A stretch of DNA of 64,000 nt from positions 310,001-374,000 of the forward strand of contig NZ_JAHPYF010000001.1 in the NCBI RefSeq assembly GCF_019041915.1, read 5' to 3'. Origin of the DNA: Collinsella sp. MSK.8.10. Its GTDB lineage: Bacteria; Actinomycetota; Coriobacteriia; Coriobacteriales; Coriobacteriaceae. Under the pieces are notes generated by a model. The model did no database searches and was not told the origin of the DNA. It saw only the letters and a program-made list of their open reading frames with translations. The position numbers and the translations under genes were made by a program. Shown here piece by piece: positions 42,904 through 51,518 of this stretch; position 1 is the first letter of the stretch, and each line of letters begins with the position of its first letter.

Positions 42904-43038
42904 AGGGACAGGTTTATTTTGGTCGGTTTTATCTGGGCAAACGCAAGCGCCCCGCAACTGGAATTGAACCAGTTGCGGGGCGCTTTTCGCTAAAAGGACA
43001 AAACCGCAGGAAAAACCCGCCAAAATAAACCTGTCCCT
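42904..43038. terminator. Nested inverted repeat between the small gene and proC, including a bidirectional terminator
   Basis: The inner stem is 17 bp and perfect (AAGCGCCCCGCAACTGG at 42945-42961 with 42969-42985), followed by TTTT on the plus strand. The outer arms are 19 bp and perfect (AGGGACAGGTTTATTTTGG at 42904-42922 with 43020-43038). The inner part terminates the small gene. The outer arms start 12 bp from the proC stop. Confidence 0.8.
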
Positions 43039-43050
43039 AAATAGCAGGTT

Positions 43051-43821
43051 TTACTGGAGGGTTGCGTCGATTGCCTTGACCAGGGCGCTGCGCATGCCGG
43101 CGTCCTCGAGCGCAACGACGCCCTTGATGGTGGCACCACCGGGCGAGCATACGGCATCCTTCATCGCCGCAGGATGCTGGCCAGTTGCAAGCTGCAGCTT
43201 TGCCGTACCCAGCACCATCTGGCTCACAATGCGATAGGCATCCGCACGCGGGATACCGTGCTTGACCGCCGCATCGCCCAGGGCCTCGATTGCCATGGCG
43301 ACAAACGCCGGAGCGCAACCACCCACCGTGCCGCCCACAAACAGTAGGCTCGTATCGAGCTCGACCACCGCACCGAGCTTGCCAAGCAGATCAAGCACCA
43401 CTGCGCTCTGCTCATCACTAAGCGTGGAAGCCTTCTCGCAAGCGATGACACCCTCGCCCACCGAAACCGGCGTGTTGGGCACCGTCGAGATATGCGCGAC
43501 GCCCGGCAGGACCTGCTCCCACTTGGCACTGTCCCAGGTCCAGGCAACCGACAGAACGACCTTTTTGGCAAGAGCATCCTTGAGCGGGGCGAAGACCTTC
43601 TCGATCATGTACGGCTTGACCGCAGCGACCACGATATCGGATGCGGAGACAACCTCGGCGGCATCGTGGCAAGCGGCCATGCCGCGCGCCTCGCAGCGCT
43701 CAACCAGTGCGTCGTAGCGACCCGCACAGGCGCACATGTCGCTCGCAGCTACACCGGCAGCGATCCAGCCATCGGCCATAGCGCTCGCCATATTGCCAAA
43801 ACCGACAAATCCAATCTTCAT
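43051..43821 (-). CDS. proC: Pyrroline-5-carboxylate reductase
   Basis: Last step of proline synthesis, NAD(P)H-dependent. 256 residues, the normal size. The N-terminal Rossmann motif is IGFVGFGNMASAMADGW. The C-terminal domain shows the family pattern DAVCSPGGATIKGVVALEDAGMR. It is third in SPFH-rlmH-proC on the minus strand, 73 bp after rlmH. Confidence 0.94.
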   Translation of the reverse strand: MKIGFVGFGNMASAMADGWIAAGVAASDMCACAGRYDALVERCEARGMAACHDAAEVVSASDIVVAAVKPYMIEKVFAPLKDALAKKVVLSVAWTWDSAKWEQVLPGVAHISTVPNTPVSVGEGVIACEKASTLSDEQSAVVLDLLGKLGAVVELDTSLLFVGGTVGGCAPAFVAMAIEALGDAAVKHGIPRADAYRIVSQMVLGTAKLQLATGQHPAAMKDAVCSPGGATIKGVVALEDAGMRSALVKAIDATLQ

Positions 43822-43894
43822 ATCTCATAGTCCTTTCAGACACATTCCTCAAAACGAAAGGTATTGTCCCACGCCATTGTTTCGTATTGCCAAC

Positions 43895-44365
43895 CTATTT
43901 GTGATACGGCTCGCCACGACTGATCTTGCAGGCACGGTAAATCTGCTCTAGCAGCACCACACGCGCCAGGTTATGCGGCAAGGTAATGCGTCCAAAGCTG
44001 AGCATCTCGTCGGCTCGTGCGCGCACCTCATCACTCACGCCGTCCGAACCGCCGATTACAAAGGCAATGTCGCTGCTGCCTCGCAGCATAAGATCGTCGA
44101 GCCTCGCCGAGAGCTCCTCACTCGAACGTTCCTTGCCCTCAATGGCCAGCAAGATCACATGCGCTCGAGACGGCAAGGCAGCAAGAATCGCCGCCCCCTC
44201 CTTGTCACGCGCAGCATCCACACCGCCCGCCTTAGCCGGGTCGATATCGGCCACCTCGCGGATATCCACCTTGGCATAGGCACCCAGGCGCTTGGTGTAC
44301 TCAGCGCACGCGTCCTTCCAAAAGCGCTCCTTGAGCTTACCAACACAAACGACGGTGTATTTCAC
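43895..44365 (-). CDS. rlmH: 23S rRNA (pseudouridine-1915-N3)-methyltransferase RlmH
   Basis: 156 residues, the standard length of this SPOUT-class enzyme. It methylates pseudouridine 1915 in helix 69 of 23S rRNA. Recognised by the N-terminal MKYTVVCVGKLKERFWKDAC, the GGSDGVSDEV loop of the knot and the C-terminal EQIYRACKISRGEPYHK, nearly invariant in the family. Six bp downstream of the SPFH gene. Confidence 0.96.
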   Translation of the reverse strand: MKYTVVCVGKLKERFWKDACAEYTKRLGAYAKVDIREVADIDPAKAGGVDAARDKEGAAILAALPSRAHVILLAIEGKERSSEELSARLDDLMLRGSSDIAFVIGGSDGVSDEVRARADEMLSFGRITLPHNLARVVLLEQIYRACKISRGEPYHK

Positions 44366-44371
44366 GCGCGC

Positions 44372-45310
44372 CTACTCCTTCGAATCGTTTTGAACTTTGC
44401 CGGCAGCCAGCATCTGCTCGAACATCGAGGCCGACTGCGAGAAGTCGCTCGGCAGCACGACCGTCGAGTTTTTGCCCGTACGTGCGAACTCCGTCATCAT
44501 CTCGGTCCACTGCGTAAACATGAACAGCTGGTTGGCCTCATCGTTGCCAACGCCTGTCTCCTGGATAATCTCAAGCGAATCCTTGATGCCCAGCGCGATG
44601 GCCTTGCGCTGGTTGGCGATACCCTCGCCTGCCTTTTCCATCGCCTCGGCCTCGGCGGTCGCCTCGGTGACGCGCTTGATGCGGTCGGCCTCGGCGAGCT
44701 CCTGCGCGGCAGCGCGCTTGCGCTGGGCGGCGTTGATGTCGTTCATGGAGTTCTCGACCTCGGTCGGCAGTGCGATTTTGGTGATGAGCGTCGACACGAG
44801 GGTGAAGCCGTAGGCGGCCATCTGCTCGGAAACGGTAGCGTTGACATCCTTGGCGATGTCATCCTTCTTGGCAAAGACCTCATCGAGTGTGTAGACGGGG
44901 ATGGAGGAGCGCAGGGCGTCGGTGATGAAGTCGCGCATCTGGTCGACGGGCTCCTGCAGCATATAGTAGCTCTTGTAGATGCCCGAATCTGCCGGGCCGG
45001 CGCCCATGTCATAGCTCACGTGATACTGAGCGGAGACCTCAAGGCCAATGGTCACGTTGTCCTGGGTCTTAACGTCGATGCCAAAACCGTTTTTCATGGT
45101 GCGCAGGCTCACCGTGGCGGCCTTGCGGTCGATCACGGGCACCTTCACGTGGAAGCCCGCGTTGACGATACGATTGAACTTACCCAAGCGCTCGATGATC
45201 ACAGCGTGCTGCTGCTCAACGACGTAGCAGGCGTTGGGGAGCAGCAGCAACAGGATGATGATGGGAATCAAAAGGCTGGTAAGGGCGGCGATGATACCGG
45301 AAAACAGCAT
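44372..45310 (-). CDS. SPFH/Band 7 (stomatin-like) membrane protein
   Basis: 312 residues from the ATG at 45308-45310 (AGAGGAGAG upstream). One N-terminal transmembrane helix rich in Leu/Ile, then the SPFH core (VVEQQHAVIIERLGKFNRIV, typical of stomatin/HflC-like proteins) and a C-terminal Ala/Glu-rich coiled coil. Such proteins assemble into membrane microdomains and often modulate FtsH proteases; no nfeD partner is adjacent. It heads the SPFH-rlmH-proC unit. Confidence 0.88.
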   Translation of the reverse strand: MLFSGIIAALTSLLIPIIILLLLLPNACYVVEQQHAVIIERLGKFNRIVNAGFHVKVPVIDRKAATVSLRTMKNGFGIDVKTQDNVTIGLEVSAQYHVSYDMGAGPADSGIYKSYYMLQEPVDQMRDFITDALRSSIPVYTLDEVFAKKDDIAKDVNATVSEQMAAYGFTLVSTLITKIALPTEVENSMNDINAAQRKRAAAQELAEADRIKRVTEATAEAEAMEKAGEGIANQRKAIALGIKDSLEIIQETGVGNDEANQLFMFTQWTEMMTEFARTGKNSTVVLPSDFSQSASMFEQMLAAGKVQNDSKE

Positions 45311-45409
45311 GGTCTCTCCTCTGATAGGCACACGTTGCCATTAGGATACCCGTCCAAGGAGATCGTGCATAACAAAAAAGCCCCCATTGCTGGGAGCTCT
45401 TTCATTTAA

Positions 45410-45598
45410 TGGTGCGGGCGAAAGGACGTCCGCGTATCCGCTTCGCGGATCCGCACCGGCATCGGCCGCCTGCCGGCGTCCTTGCCAGCTCGCTAAAAAC
45501 GCTCCGCGTTTTCTTGACGCTCGCTCCTTCGCAGGTTCAAGTCCCCGCGATGGGCACATAACAAAAAAGCTCCCATTGCTGGGAGCTCTTTCATTTAA
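45410..45598 (-). repeat. 189-bp tRNA-Leu-associated element
   Basis: Starts with a copy of the last 17 nt of the downstream tRNA-Leu (TGGTGCGGGCGAAAGGAC). The GC-rich body follows with the ATCCGC/GCGGAT and AAAACGC/GCGTTTT hairpins, as in the tRNA-Arg units. It ends with GGTTCAAGTCC, the inverted T-arm of this tRNA-Leu, and a second copy of the terminator AGCTCCC/GGGAGCT. Another terminator copy lies to its left (45375-45402). Confidence 0.78.
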
Positions 45599-45685
45599 TG
45601 GTGCGGGCGAAAGGACTTGAACCTTCATGGGGTTGCCCCCATACGGACCTGAACCGTACGCGTCTGCCAATTCCGCCACGCCCGC
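45599..45685 (-). tRNA. tRNA-Leu (anticodon CAG)
   Basis: 87 nt including CCA. Acceptor GCGGGCG/CGCCCGC; anticodon stem TACGG/CCGTA around TTCAGGT gives CAG; class II variable arm GGGGGCAACCCC; T-arm GAAGGTTCAAGTCCTTTC. Terminator directly downstream, T-tract at 45563-45568. Confidence 0.97.
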
Positions 45686-45728
45686 GTGCAGGAATTAGAA
45701 TAACGGAGCGCCACCGCGAACGCAAGAA

Positions 45729-46646
45729 CTATTTTTGAAAAAGTTTGCAGGCATTTTCCCAAGCGGCATGCGCGATTGTTTCGGCGTCCTCACCAGTGCG
45801 ATCGACACGGTCGTTAACCAGCGCGTTTGCCGTAATGGAGATCATTGCGGGCTCGCATTCAAGACCGCGGATGGGCTCCGGAGCCATATACGGGCAATCC
45901 GTCTCGAACAAAATTCGATCGAGTGGGGTTGCCGCAAATGCCTCGCGCACGTCGTCGTTGCGCTTAAAGGTGGCCGCACCACCATAGGCGATATAGCAGC
46001 CCAACTCCACAAAGCGCTCCATCGTGGCGCGGTCCTCGCCAAAACAGTGCAGCACACAACCGGCCTGGGGCACGCCCACCTCACGAAGCACGTTGTAGGC
46101 GTCCACGTGCGAGGTACGCTCCTGGTCCATGTCCTCGTGACGCAGATGCAGCTCCACCGGCACATTGCAGCGCACGGCGACTTCGAGCTGACGTGCCATG
46201 CAATCAATCTGCACGCTGTGGGGCGCCGGCGTGATGTCGTCGTCGTAATCCATGTGGTAGTCCAGACCGATTTCGCCAATACCGGCACACAAAGGGTCAT
46301 CAAGCGCAGCAACAACCTGCGCGTGAATGTCGTCGGTATAGTCCGGCGCGCCATACGGATGCACGCCGGCAAGATACTTGATCTGCGGGATATCCTGCAT
46401 CGGCAGAATTTCGCGCACGAGCCAGTCGCTATAGTCCGTCACGCTGCGCTTGTCGGCGATGGGGTCGAAGACCGTCACCAACAGGTCGATGCCTGCCGCC
46501 TTGGCACGCACGAGTGTCTCGGGCACATCCTTGCCCCAGAACGAAAGCAGATGCGCATGTGTGTCGGCAAGCGGTGCCAAGGGCACGGGACAAGCAACCG
46601 TCTTCTTTTTCTTGGTAAACGTCACGCGTTCGGCATTAAGCGTCAT
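45729..46646 (-). CDS. tatD: TatD-family metal-dependent hydrolase (DNase)
   Basis: 305 residues from the ATG at 46644-46646, which overlaps the end of rsmA by 11 bp; GGGAG lies upstream. TIM-barrel metal ligands are visible: LADTHAHLL, the glutamate in GIGEIGLDYH, the histidines in VELHLRHED and CVLHCFGED, and the aspartate in ETDCPYM. TatD proteins are 3'-5' exonucleases or D-aminoacyl-tRNA-type hydrolases and commonly neighbour rsmA and metG, as here. The frame is open to 46757 but that part overlaps rsmA more deeply. Confidence 0.9.
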   Translation of the reverse strand: MTLNAERVTFTKKKKTVACPVPLAPLADTHAHLLSFWGKDVPETLVRAKAAGIDLLVTVFDPIADKRSVTDYSDWLVREILPMQDIPQIKYLAGVHPYGAPDYTDDIHAQVVAALDDPLCAGIGEIGLDYHMDYDDDITPAPHSVQIDCMARQLEVAVRCNVPVELHLRHEDMDQERTSHVDAYNVLREVGVPQAGCVLHCFGEDRATMERFVELGCYIAYGGAATFKRNDDVREAFAATPLDRILFETDCPYMAPEPIRGLECEPAMISITANALVNDRVDRTGEDAETIAHAAWENACKLFQK

Positions 46647-47496
46647 GGGAAAGCTCCCGAGCCAGGCACACAAAGTCGGCGACGCCGAGCGTCTCGGCGC
46701 GCGTGGTGGGTGCGATACCGCAAGCCTCAAAGGCGGCATCGAGCACGTCCTTGGCAAAGCCGTTGGCGCTCATGGAATTGCGGATGGTCTTGCGACGCTG
46801 AGCAAATGCAGCGTCAATCACGCGGGCCACAAATTCGCGATCGAGTCCTTCGGGCACCACACCGTCAACACGGTCGATACGCACGACGGCCGAGTCCACG
46901 TGTGGCGCCGGCATAAAGCAACGCGGCGGCACCTCAAAGCGACCCGTTACCTGCGCATACAGGCCAAGCTTTGCCGTATAGCCGCCATAGGTCTTGTTGC
47001 CCGGCACTGCGGCAATGCGATCGGCAACCTCCTTTTGCACCATGACGACGGCGCGCTTGAGCGCCGGCATCGTCTGGAAAAATTGCAAAATGATCGTCGC
47101 CGCCACGTTATAAGGCAAGTTCGCGACAAATACCGTCGGCTCACCGCCCGCAGCCTGCTCAATCTGCTCCGGGCCAACCTTAAGCGCGTCGCCCATGATA
47201 AAGCGGAAGTTGGCATAGTCGGCGGCGTGGGCATCGAGCACCGGTTCGAGTTCGGGATCGGTCTCGATCGACGTGACGCACGCCGCCTCCTGCAGCAGCG
47301 CGAGCGTGAGCGTACCAACGCCCGGGCCAACCTCGAGCACGCGCTCATCGCCCGTGAGCTCGGAAAGCTCGCAAATGCGCTCAATTACATGGTTGTCGAT
47401 CAGGAAGTTCTGGCCCAGGCGATGCTTGGTCGCAAGGCCAAACTCCTCCAGCAGCTCCCTTGTTGCCGTGGGGTTTGCCAAAGGCGAAGTTGTCAT
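46636..47496 (-). CDS. rsmA: 16S rRNA dimethyladenosine transferase (KsgA)
   Basis: Dimethylates A1518 and A1519 of 16S rRNA. 286 residues. Rossmann methyltransferase motifs: GQNFLIDNHVIERI, VLEVGPGVGTLTLALL, and the catalytic NLPYN in VFVANLPYNVA. The C-terminal PPRCFMPAPHVDSAVVRI is typical. A strong AAGGAGG site precedes the ATG. metG lies upstream with a terminator between, so rsmA-tatD probably has its own promoter. Confidence 0.96.
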   Translation of the reverse strand: MTTSPLANPTATRELLEEFGLATKHRLGQNFLIDNHVIERICELSELTGDERVLEVGPGVGTLTLALLQEAACVTSIETDPELEPVLDAHAADYANFRFIMGDALKVGPEQIEQAAGGEPTVFVANLPYNVAATIILQFFQTMPALKRAVVMVQKEVADRIAAVPGNKTYGGYTAKLGLYAQVTGRFEVPPRCFMPAPHVDSAVVRIDRVDGVVPEGLDREFVARVIDAAFAQRRKTIRNSMSANGFAKDVLDAAFEACGIAPTTRAETLGVADFVCLARELSHDA

Positions 47497-47532
47497 AGTT
47501 GCCTCCTTAGCATGATGGCGGCGTCTTGAAAC

Positions 47533-47563
47533 AAAAGGGCATGGACCGTTGCGGCCATGCCCT
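47533..47563 (-). terminator. Rho-independent terminator of metG
   Basis: AGGGCATGG (47536-47544) pairs with CCATGCCCT (47555-47563); TTTTG follows on the minus strand (47533-47536). It is 40 bp past the metG stop. Confidence 0.85.
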
Positions 47564-47603
47564 TACATCTAAACAGCAAATTGCCGATATGGCGCGCGGC
47601 GTC

Positions 47604-49205
47604 TTAGCCCAGACGCGGGAACAGCGGCTCACCCTTCTCGACGGGCTGACCACCGGCAAGCAGGCCCCAAGCGCAAATGCCCTTGAGGTCGTCGCTCGCG
47701 GCCTCGTCCTCGCAGGACAGGCGGCGCAGGGCTTCGGCAGAGGTCTGAGGCATGAGCGGCATCAGCAGGTGAGCGGCAATGCGGATGGCCTCGAGCAGGT
47801 TGTAGATCACAAATGCCAGCTCGTCAGCCTTAGCCTCATCCTTGGCAAGCGCCCAAGGCTCGGAGTCCTCGATGTAGTGGTTGGCGGCGTGGATGAGCTC
47901 CATAACCTCGTCCTTGGCTCCGCCGTAATCGAGCACGTCCATCTTGGCCATGTAGCGGTCGACCAGGCCATCGGCGATCTTTGCCAGCGGGTTGTCGAAC
48001 GCATCGAACGATGCGGGCTTGGCGGGCGCGCAACCGTCAAAGTACTTGCCGCTCATGTTGAGCGAACGCGAGATAAGGTTGCCCCAGCTGTTGGCCAGGT
48101 CGGCGTTGTAGACCTGCTCCATGCGATCGAAGCTGATAGCGCCGTCGGTACCGGGAACGACGTCGGTCATAAAGTAGTAGCGATAGCCCTCGACGCCCAG
48201 CATGTCGATAACGTCCTGCGGAGCGATGGCGTTACCGCGGCTCTTGGACATCTTCTCGGCCTTGCCGGTCTCGGCATTGCGCACGGTCAGGAAGCCGTGG
48301 GCAAAGACGTGCTCGGGCAGGGCCTCGCCGATGGCCATGAGCATGGCGGGCCAAATGACGCAGTGGAAGCGGATGATGTCCTTACCCACGATGTGGAACT
48401 GCGCGGGCCAGCGATAGGCCAGCTCGGCACGGGCCTCGTCGGTGTCGACACCGTAGCCGACGGCCGTCATATAGTTGAGCAGCGCGTCAAACCATACATA
48501 GGTCACATGGCCCTCGTCAAACGGAACCTGGATGCCCCAGTCAAAGCTCGTGCGACTCACGGAAAGGTCGTTGAGGCCGCCCTCGACAAAGCTGCGAACC
48601 TCGTTCATGCGGAACGCAGGCTCGACAAAGTCGGGGTGCTCGTCATAGAGCTTGAGAAGCTTGTCCTGGAAGGCGGAAAGCTTAAAGAAGTAGGACTCCT
48701 CCTGGACGCGCTCAAGCGGACGGTGGCAGTCGGGGCATAGATGCTGGCCGACGCTGCCGTACTCCTCGTCGCCCTTCTGGACCTGCGTATCAGTGAAGTA
48801 GGTCTCGTCAGGCACGCAATACCAACCGTCGTAGCTGCCCTTATACAGGTAACCGGACTCCTTCATGCGCTCCCACAGGTACTGCACGGCATGATGCTGG
48901 CGCGGCTCGGTGGTGCGGATGAAGTCGTCGTTGGAAATCTCGAGCTTGCTCCAAAGCTCCTTGAAGTGCGGGGCCTGGCTATCGGTCCACTCCTGCGGCG
49001 TCATGCCATGCTTGGCTGCGGCCTCGGCGACCTTCTCGCCGTGCTCGTCCATGCCGGTCAGGAACTTGACGTTATAGCCGGCGGAACGGCGATAGCGAGC
49101 CTGAACGTCGGCGATGATGGTGGAATAAGCCGTGCCCAGGTGCGGATCGGCGTTGACGTAGTAGATGGGCGTCGTGATAAAGAACGAAGGCTTGCTTTGA
49201 TCCAT
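47604..49205 (-). CDS. metG: Methionyl-tRNA synthetase
   Basis: Class I synthetase, 533 residues, the short form without a C-terminal tRNA-binding domain. The HIGH-type motif is DPHLGTAY near the N-terminus, and KMSKSRG lies in the middle. A zinc-finger-like CPDCHRPLE stretch with one obvious Cys pair lies at about 160. The anticodon-binding helices follow. ATG at 49203-49205 with GGAGGACAAA upstream. Confidence 0.96.
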   Translation of the reverse strand: MDQSKPSFFITTPIYYVNADPHLGTAYSTIIADVQARYRRSAGYNVKFLTGMDEHGEKVAEAAAKHGMTPQEWTDSQAPHFKELWSKLEISNDDFIRTTEPRQHHAVQYLWERMKESGYLYKGSYDGWYCVPDETYFTDTQVQKGDEEYGSVGQHLCPDCHRPLERVQEESYFFKLSAFQDKLLKLYDEHPDFVEPAFRMNEVRSFVEGGLNDLSVSRTSFDWGIQVPFDEGHVTYVWFDALLNYMTAVGYGVDTDEARAELAYRWPAQFHIVGKDIIRFHCVIWPAMLMAIGEALPEHVFAHGFLTVRNAETGKAEKMSKSRGNAIAPQDVIDMLGVEGYRYYFMTDVVPGTDGAISFDRMEQVYNADLANSWGNLISRSLNMSGKYFDGCAPAKPASFDAFDNPLAKIADGLVDRYMAKMDVLDYGGAKDEVMELIHAANHYIEDSEPWALAKDEAKADELAFVIYNLLEAIRIAAHLLMPLMPQTSAEALRRLSCEDEAASDDLKGICAWGLLAGGQPVEKGEPLFPRLG

Positions 49206-49274
49206 GGGGTTTGTCCTCCAGAAAAACGTTGCATACAGAGGATGATTCTAGCGCAAGGGCTGGATATCCTCCAT

Positions 49275-50153
49275 CTATTGCATATCGAGCACCATGGCAT
49301 AGACATCGCGCTTGCGGCGCGAATACTTCTGAGACAGGCGCTTGGCCACCGCAGACGCGGGCTCCCCCTCCTCGAGCGCGGCGCGGATATCCTCGCGCAG
49401 GGCCTCGTCGGGATCCGCTGCCGTGGCGCCGACCGGCACGATACCGGCCTCCTCATCCTCGCTCGGTGGCGCGATGACCAGCGCAATCTCGCCCTTTACC
49501 TCGCCGCGAGCACGCAGCTCCTCGGCAAGCTGGTCAGCGGGCCCGCGCAAGACCTCCTCGTGCAGCTTGGTGAGTTCGCGGCAGACGGCAACCTCACGCT
49601 GGGGAAAGACCTCCGCCACGGCCTCGAGCGTCGCCACGATGCGATGTGGAGACTCGTAGAAGATGAGTGCGCCGGGCACCACGGCAAGGCGCTGCAAACG
49701 GCGCACACGGTCGCCGTGCTTTCGGCCCAAAAAGCCCTCGAAGAAAAAATGCTCGCAGGGAATGCCGGACGAAACAAGCGCCGTGACGCAAGCAGAGGGC
49801 CCGGGAATAACTTCGACGGGCACATCGGCCTCACGCGCCGCCTCGACCAGCGCCTGGCCGGGATCGGACACGCTCGGCATGCCGGCGTCCGAGGCAAAAG
49901 CGAGGGTCTCCCCCGCCAGCAGACGGTCGACCAGGCCGGCGGCGCGGCTGGCGATCACATTCTCGTCGCAACGGACAAGCGGCTTGGAAATGCCCAGGTG
50001 CATCAGTAGCTTTGACGTCACACGCGTGTCTTCGCAGCAAATGGCATCGGCGGCGGCAAAGGCCTCACCAACGCGCGGGGACAGGTCGCCCAGGTTGCCG
50101 ATGGGCGTGCCGACCACATAGAGTTTGCCCGTATGGGCGCTGTTTTGCGTCAT
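49275..50153 (-). CDS. rsmI: 16S rRNA (cytidine-1402-2'-O)-methyltransferase RsmI
   Basis: 292 residues. SAM-dependent tetrapyrrole-methylase fold acting on C1402 in the ribosomal decoding centre. Family motifs: GKLYVVGTPIGNLGDLSPR at the N-terminus, CEDTRVTSKLL, SDAGMPSVSDPGQALV, and YESPHRIVATLE. It starts 6 bp after the GH5-like gene stop and is probably translated from the same message; metG follows after 69 bp. Confidence 0.95.
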   Translation of the reverse strand: MTQNSAHTGKLYVVGTPIGNLGDLSPRVGEAFAAADAICCEDTRVTSKLLMHLGISKPLVRCDENVIASRAAGLVDRLLAGETLAFASDAGMPSVSDPGQALVEAAREADVPVEVIPGPSACVTALVSSGIPCEHFFFEGFLGRKHGDRVRRLQRLAVVPGALIFYESPHRIVATLEAVAEVFPQREVAVCRELTKLHEEVLRGPADQLAEELRARGEVKGEIALVIAPPSEDEEAGIVPVGATAADPDEALREDIRAALEEGEPASAVAKRLSQKYSRRKRDVYAMVLDMQ

Positions 50154-50159
50154 ATCAAC

Positions 50160-51221
50160 CTATTCAATCATGCCGCGCTCGAGCGTACCGAGCGCCGCGC
50201 GGGCGTCCCATGCTGCAATGCGCTTCTCGGTCTTCCACGTTTGGAAGAACCAACCGGCAGCCGGCGCAAACGAAGCCAGCTGGTTGGCGATAAACACGCG
50301 CTCGTAGGCATTGCGGCCCTCGGGCGTAACCGACGAGTTGGCAAAGATCGCCGCGCCCGACCATTCGCCCACCAGCACGGGGAACCCAGTCGAAATCGCT
50401 TCTTTAAGCTCGCGCTTGTTACGCGAAATCGCCGTCGTCAGCCCGCGAGGGCTCGTGATGTCGAGCGCATACTCGTCGCGGTAATGGTACAGGTGAAGGT
50501 CCATGTAGACGTTCTTGTACTTGGCGCCGCGCATAAAATGCTTCCACTCGCTGGGATGCCCCGACGACGAGAAGACGACGATCTTATCCTCGGGCATATA
50601 CGAACGGACGAGCTCGTAGGCATCGCGATAGAAATTGCGCAGGTAGTGAGCAGGAATGCCATCCGTCATGGTGAAGAGGCTCTTGCGAACGCTCATCTGC
50701 GGCGTGTCCAGCAGCTCAATGCCCAGCAGGCTCTCGGCCTCGCCATAGCGATCGGCCAAGCGCTCGAGCACGTCGAGTGCGACATGACGGCCGTTGGTGG
50801 ACGAATGCCACTCGGCAACAGCCTCCGGCGTGGTGGGCGAATCGTTGGAATCGCCCTGGCCACCGGGCACGGTTGCCAGATCGAGCAGCACGCGGATGTC
50901 GTACTTGGCAGCCCACTCAATTGCGCGGTCGATGTAATCGACAACCGATATGTAGGAGGCATCGGACTCCTGTGAGCCAAAGGCATACCAGGGCACCGGC
51001 AGACGCACGGCATTGAGACCGATCTGCGCCATGCGGCGAAAATCGTCCTCGCTCACAAACGTCTCGTAATGGCGGCGCATGCGCTCGTTATAGGCGGCGG
51101 TACCCATGGCCTCCTGTAGCTCAGCCGCGTTGGATGCACCGGTCGCCGCGTACAGCGACGGGGTCACCCAAGGCTCGGGAATAAACCAGCCAGAGAGATT
51201 AACGCCGAGTATCCTCTCCAT
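50160..51221 (-). CDS. GH5-like protein of the exo-1,3-glucanase type with altered catalytic motif
   Basis: 353 residues from the ATG at 51219-51221 (AAGGGGG upstream; a GTG one codon earlier is possible). The N-terminus GVNLSGWFIPEPWVTPSL closely follows the exo-beta-1,3-glucanase start, and the nucleophile motif VLVGEWSG (Glu at about 286) is intact. The acid/base motif, normally L-N-E-P, reads LLDTPQ, with Thr (about 173) in place of the catalytic Glu. The usual DLHGAPG loop reads DLATVPGG. No signal peptide is seen. So it is either a changed or lost hydrolase, or a sugar-binding protein. It is transcribed with rsmI. Confidence 0.78.
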   Translation of the reverse strand: MERILGVNLSGWFIPEPWVTPSLYAATGASNAAELQEAMGTAAYNERMRRHYETFVSEDDFRRMAQIGLNAVRLPVPWYAFGSQESDASYISVVDYIDRAIEWAAKYDIRVLLDLATVPGGQGDSNDSPTTPEAVAEWHSSTNGRHVALDVLERLADRYGEAESLLGIELLDTPQMSVRKSLFTMTDGIPAHYLRNFYRDAYELVRSYMPEDKIVVFSSSGHPSEWKHFMRGAKYKNVYMDLHLYHYRDEYALDITSPRGLTTAISRNKRELKEAISTGFPVLVGEWSGAAIFANSSVTPEGRNAYERVFIANQLASFAPAAGWFFQTWKTEKRIAAWDARAALGTLERGMIE

Positions 51222-51415
51222 CACTGCCCCCTTCGGATCATGCAGGTCGAACCCGCATCGTATTGCGTAGGATAAGTATCGTTTTGAGTATACCCGCGTG
51301 TGCGGACAGGCGACCGAACGGTCTGCAAAGTGACGCGAAAGTGGGAGGAATGTCTGGGAGCAGACGGACTCGGAATGGTGCGACGAGGTGTGTACGCGCG
51401 CCGGAGGCAGGCACC

Positions 51416-51461
51416 GGAAAGTGTGTCCCGTTCTGAGCCCTTATTCTGGGACGCAGTTTCC
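51416..51461. repeat. Third copy of the GGAAACTGCG(A/T)CCC palindromic repeat
   Basis: Arms GGAAAGTGTGTCCCG (51416-51430) and GGGACGCAGTTTCC (51448-51461). The same family as the two copies at 3474-3581. The region 51225-51704 holds this repeat, the tRNA-Phe element and the GH5 promoter region; no gene is seen. Confidence 0.6.
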
Positions 51462-51518
51462 GCAGAACCCTACATAAAAGAAAAGGACCCCTTTGCAGAG
51501 GTCCTAGTCAATTCAAGG

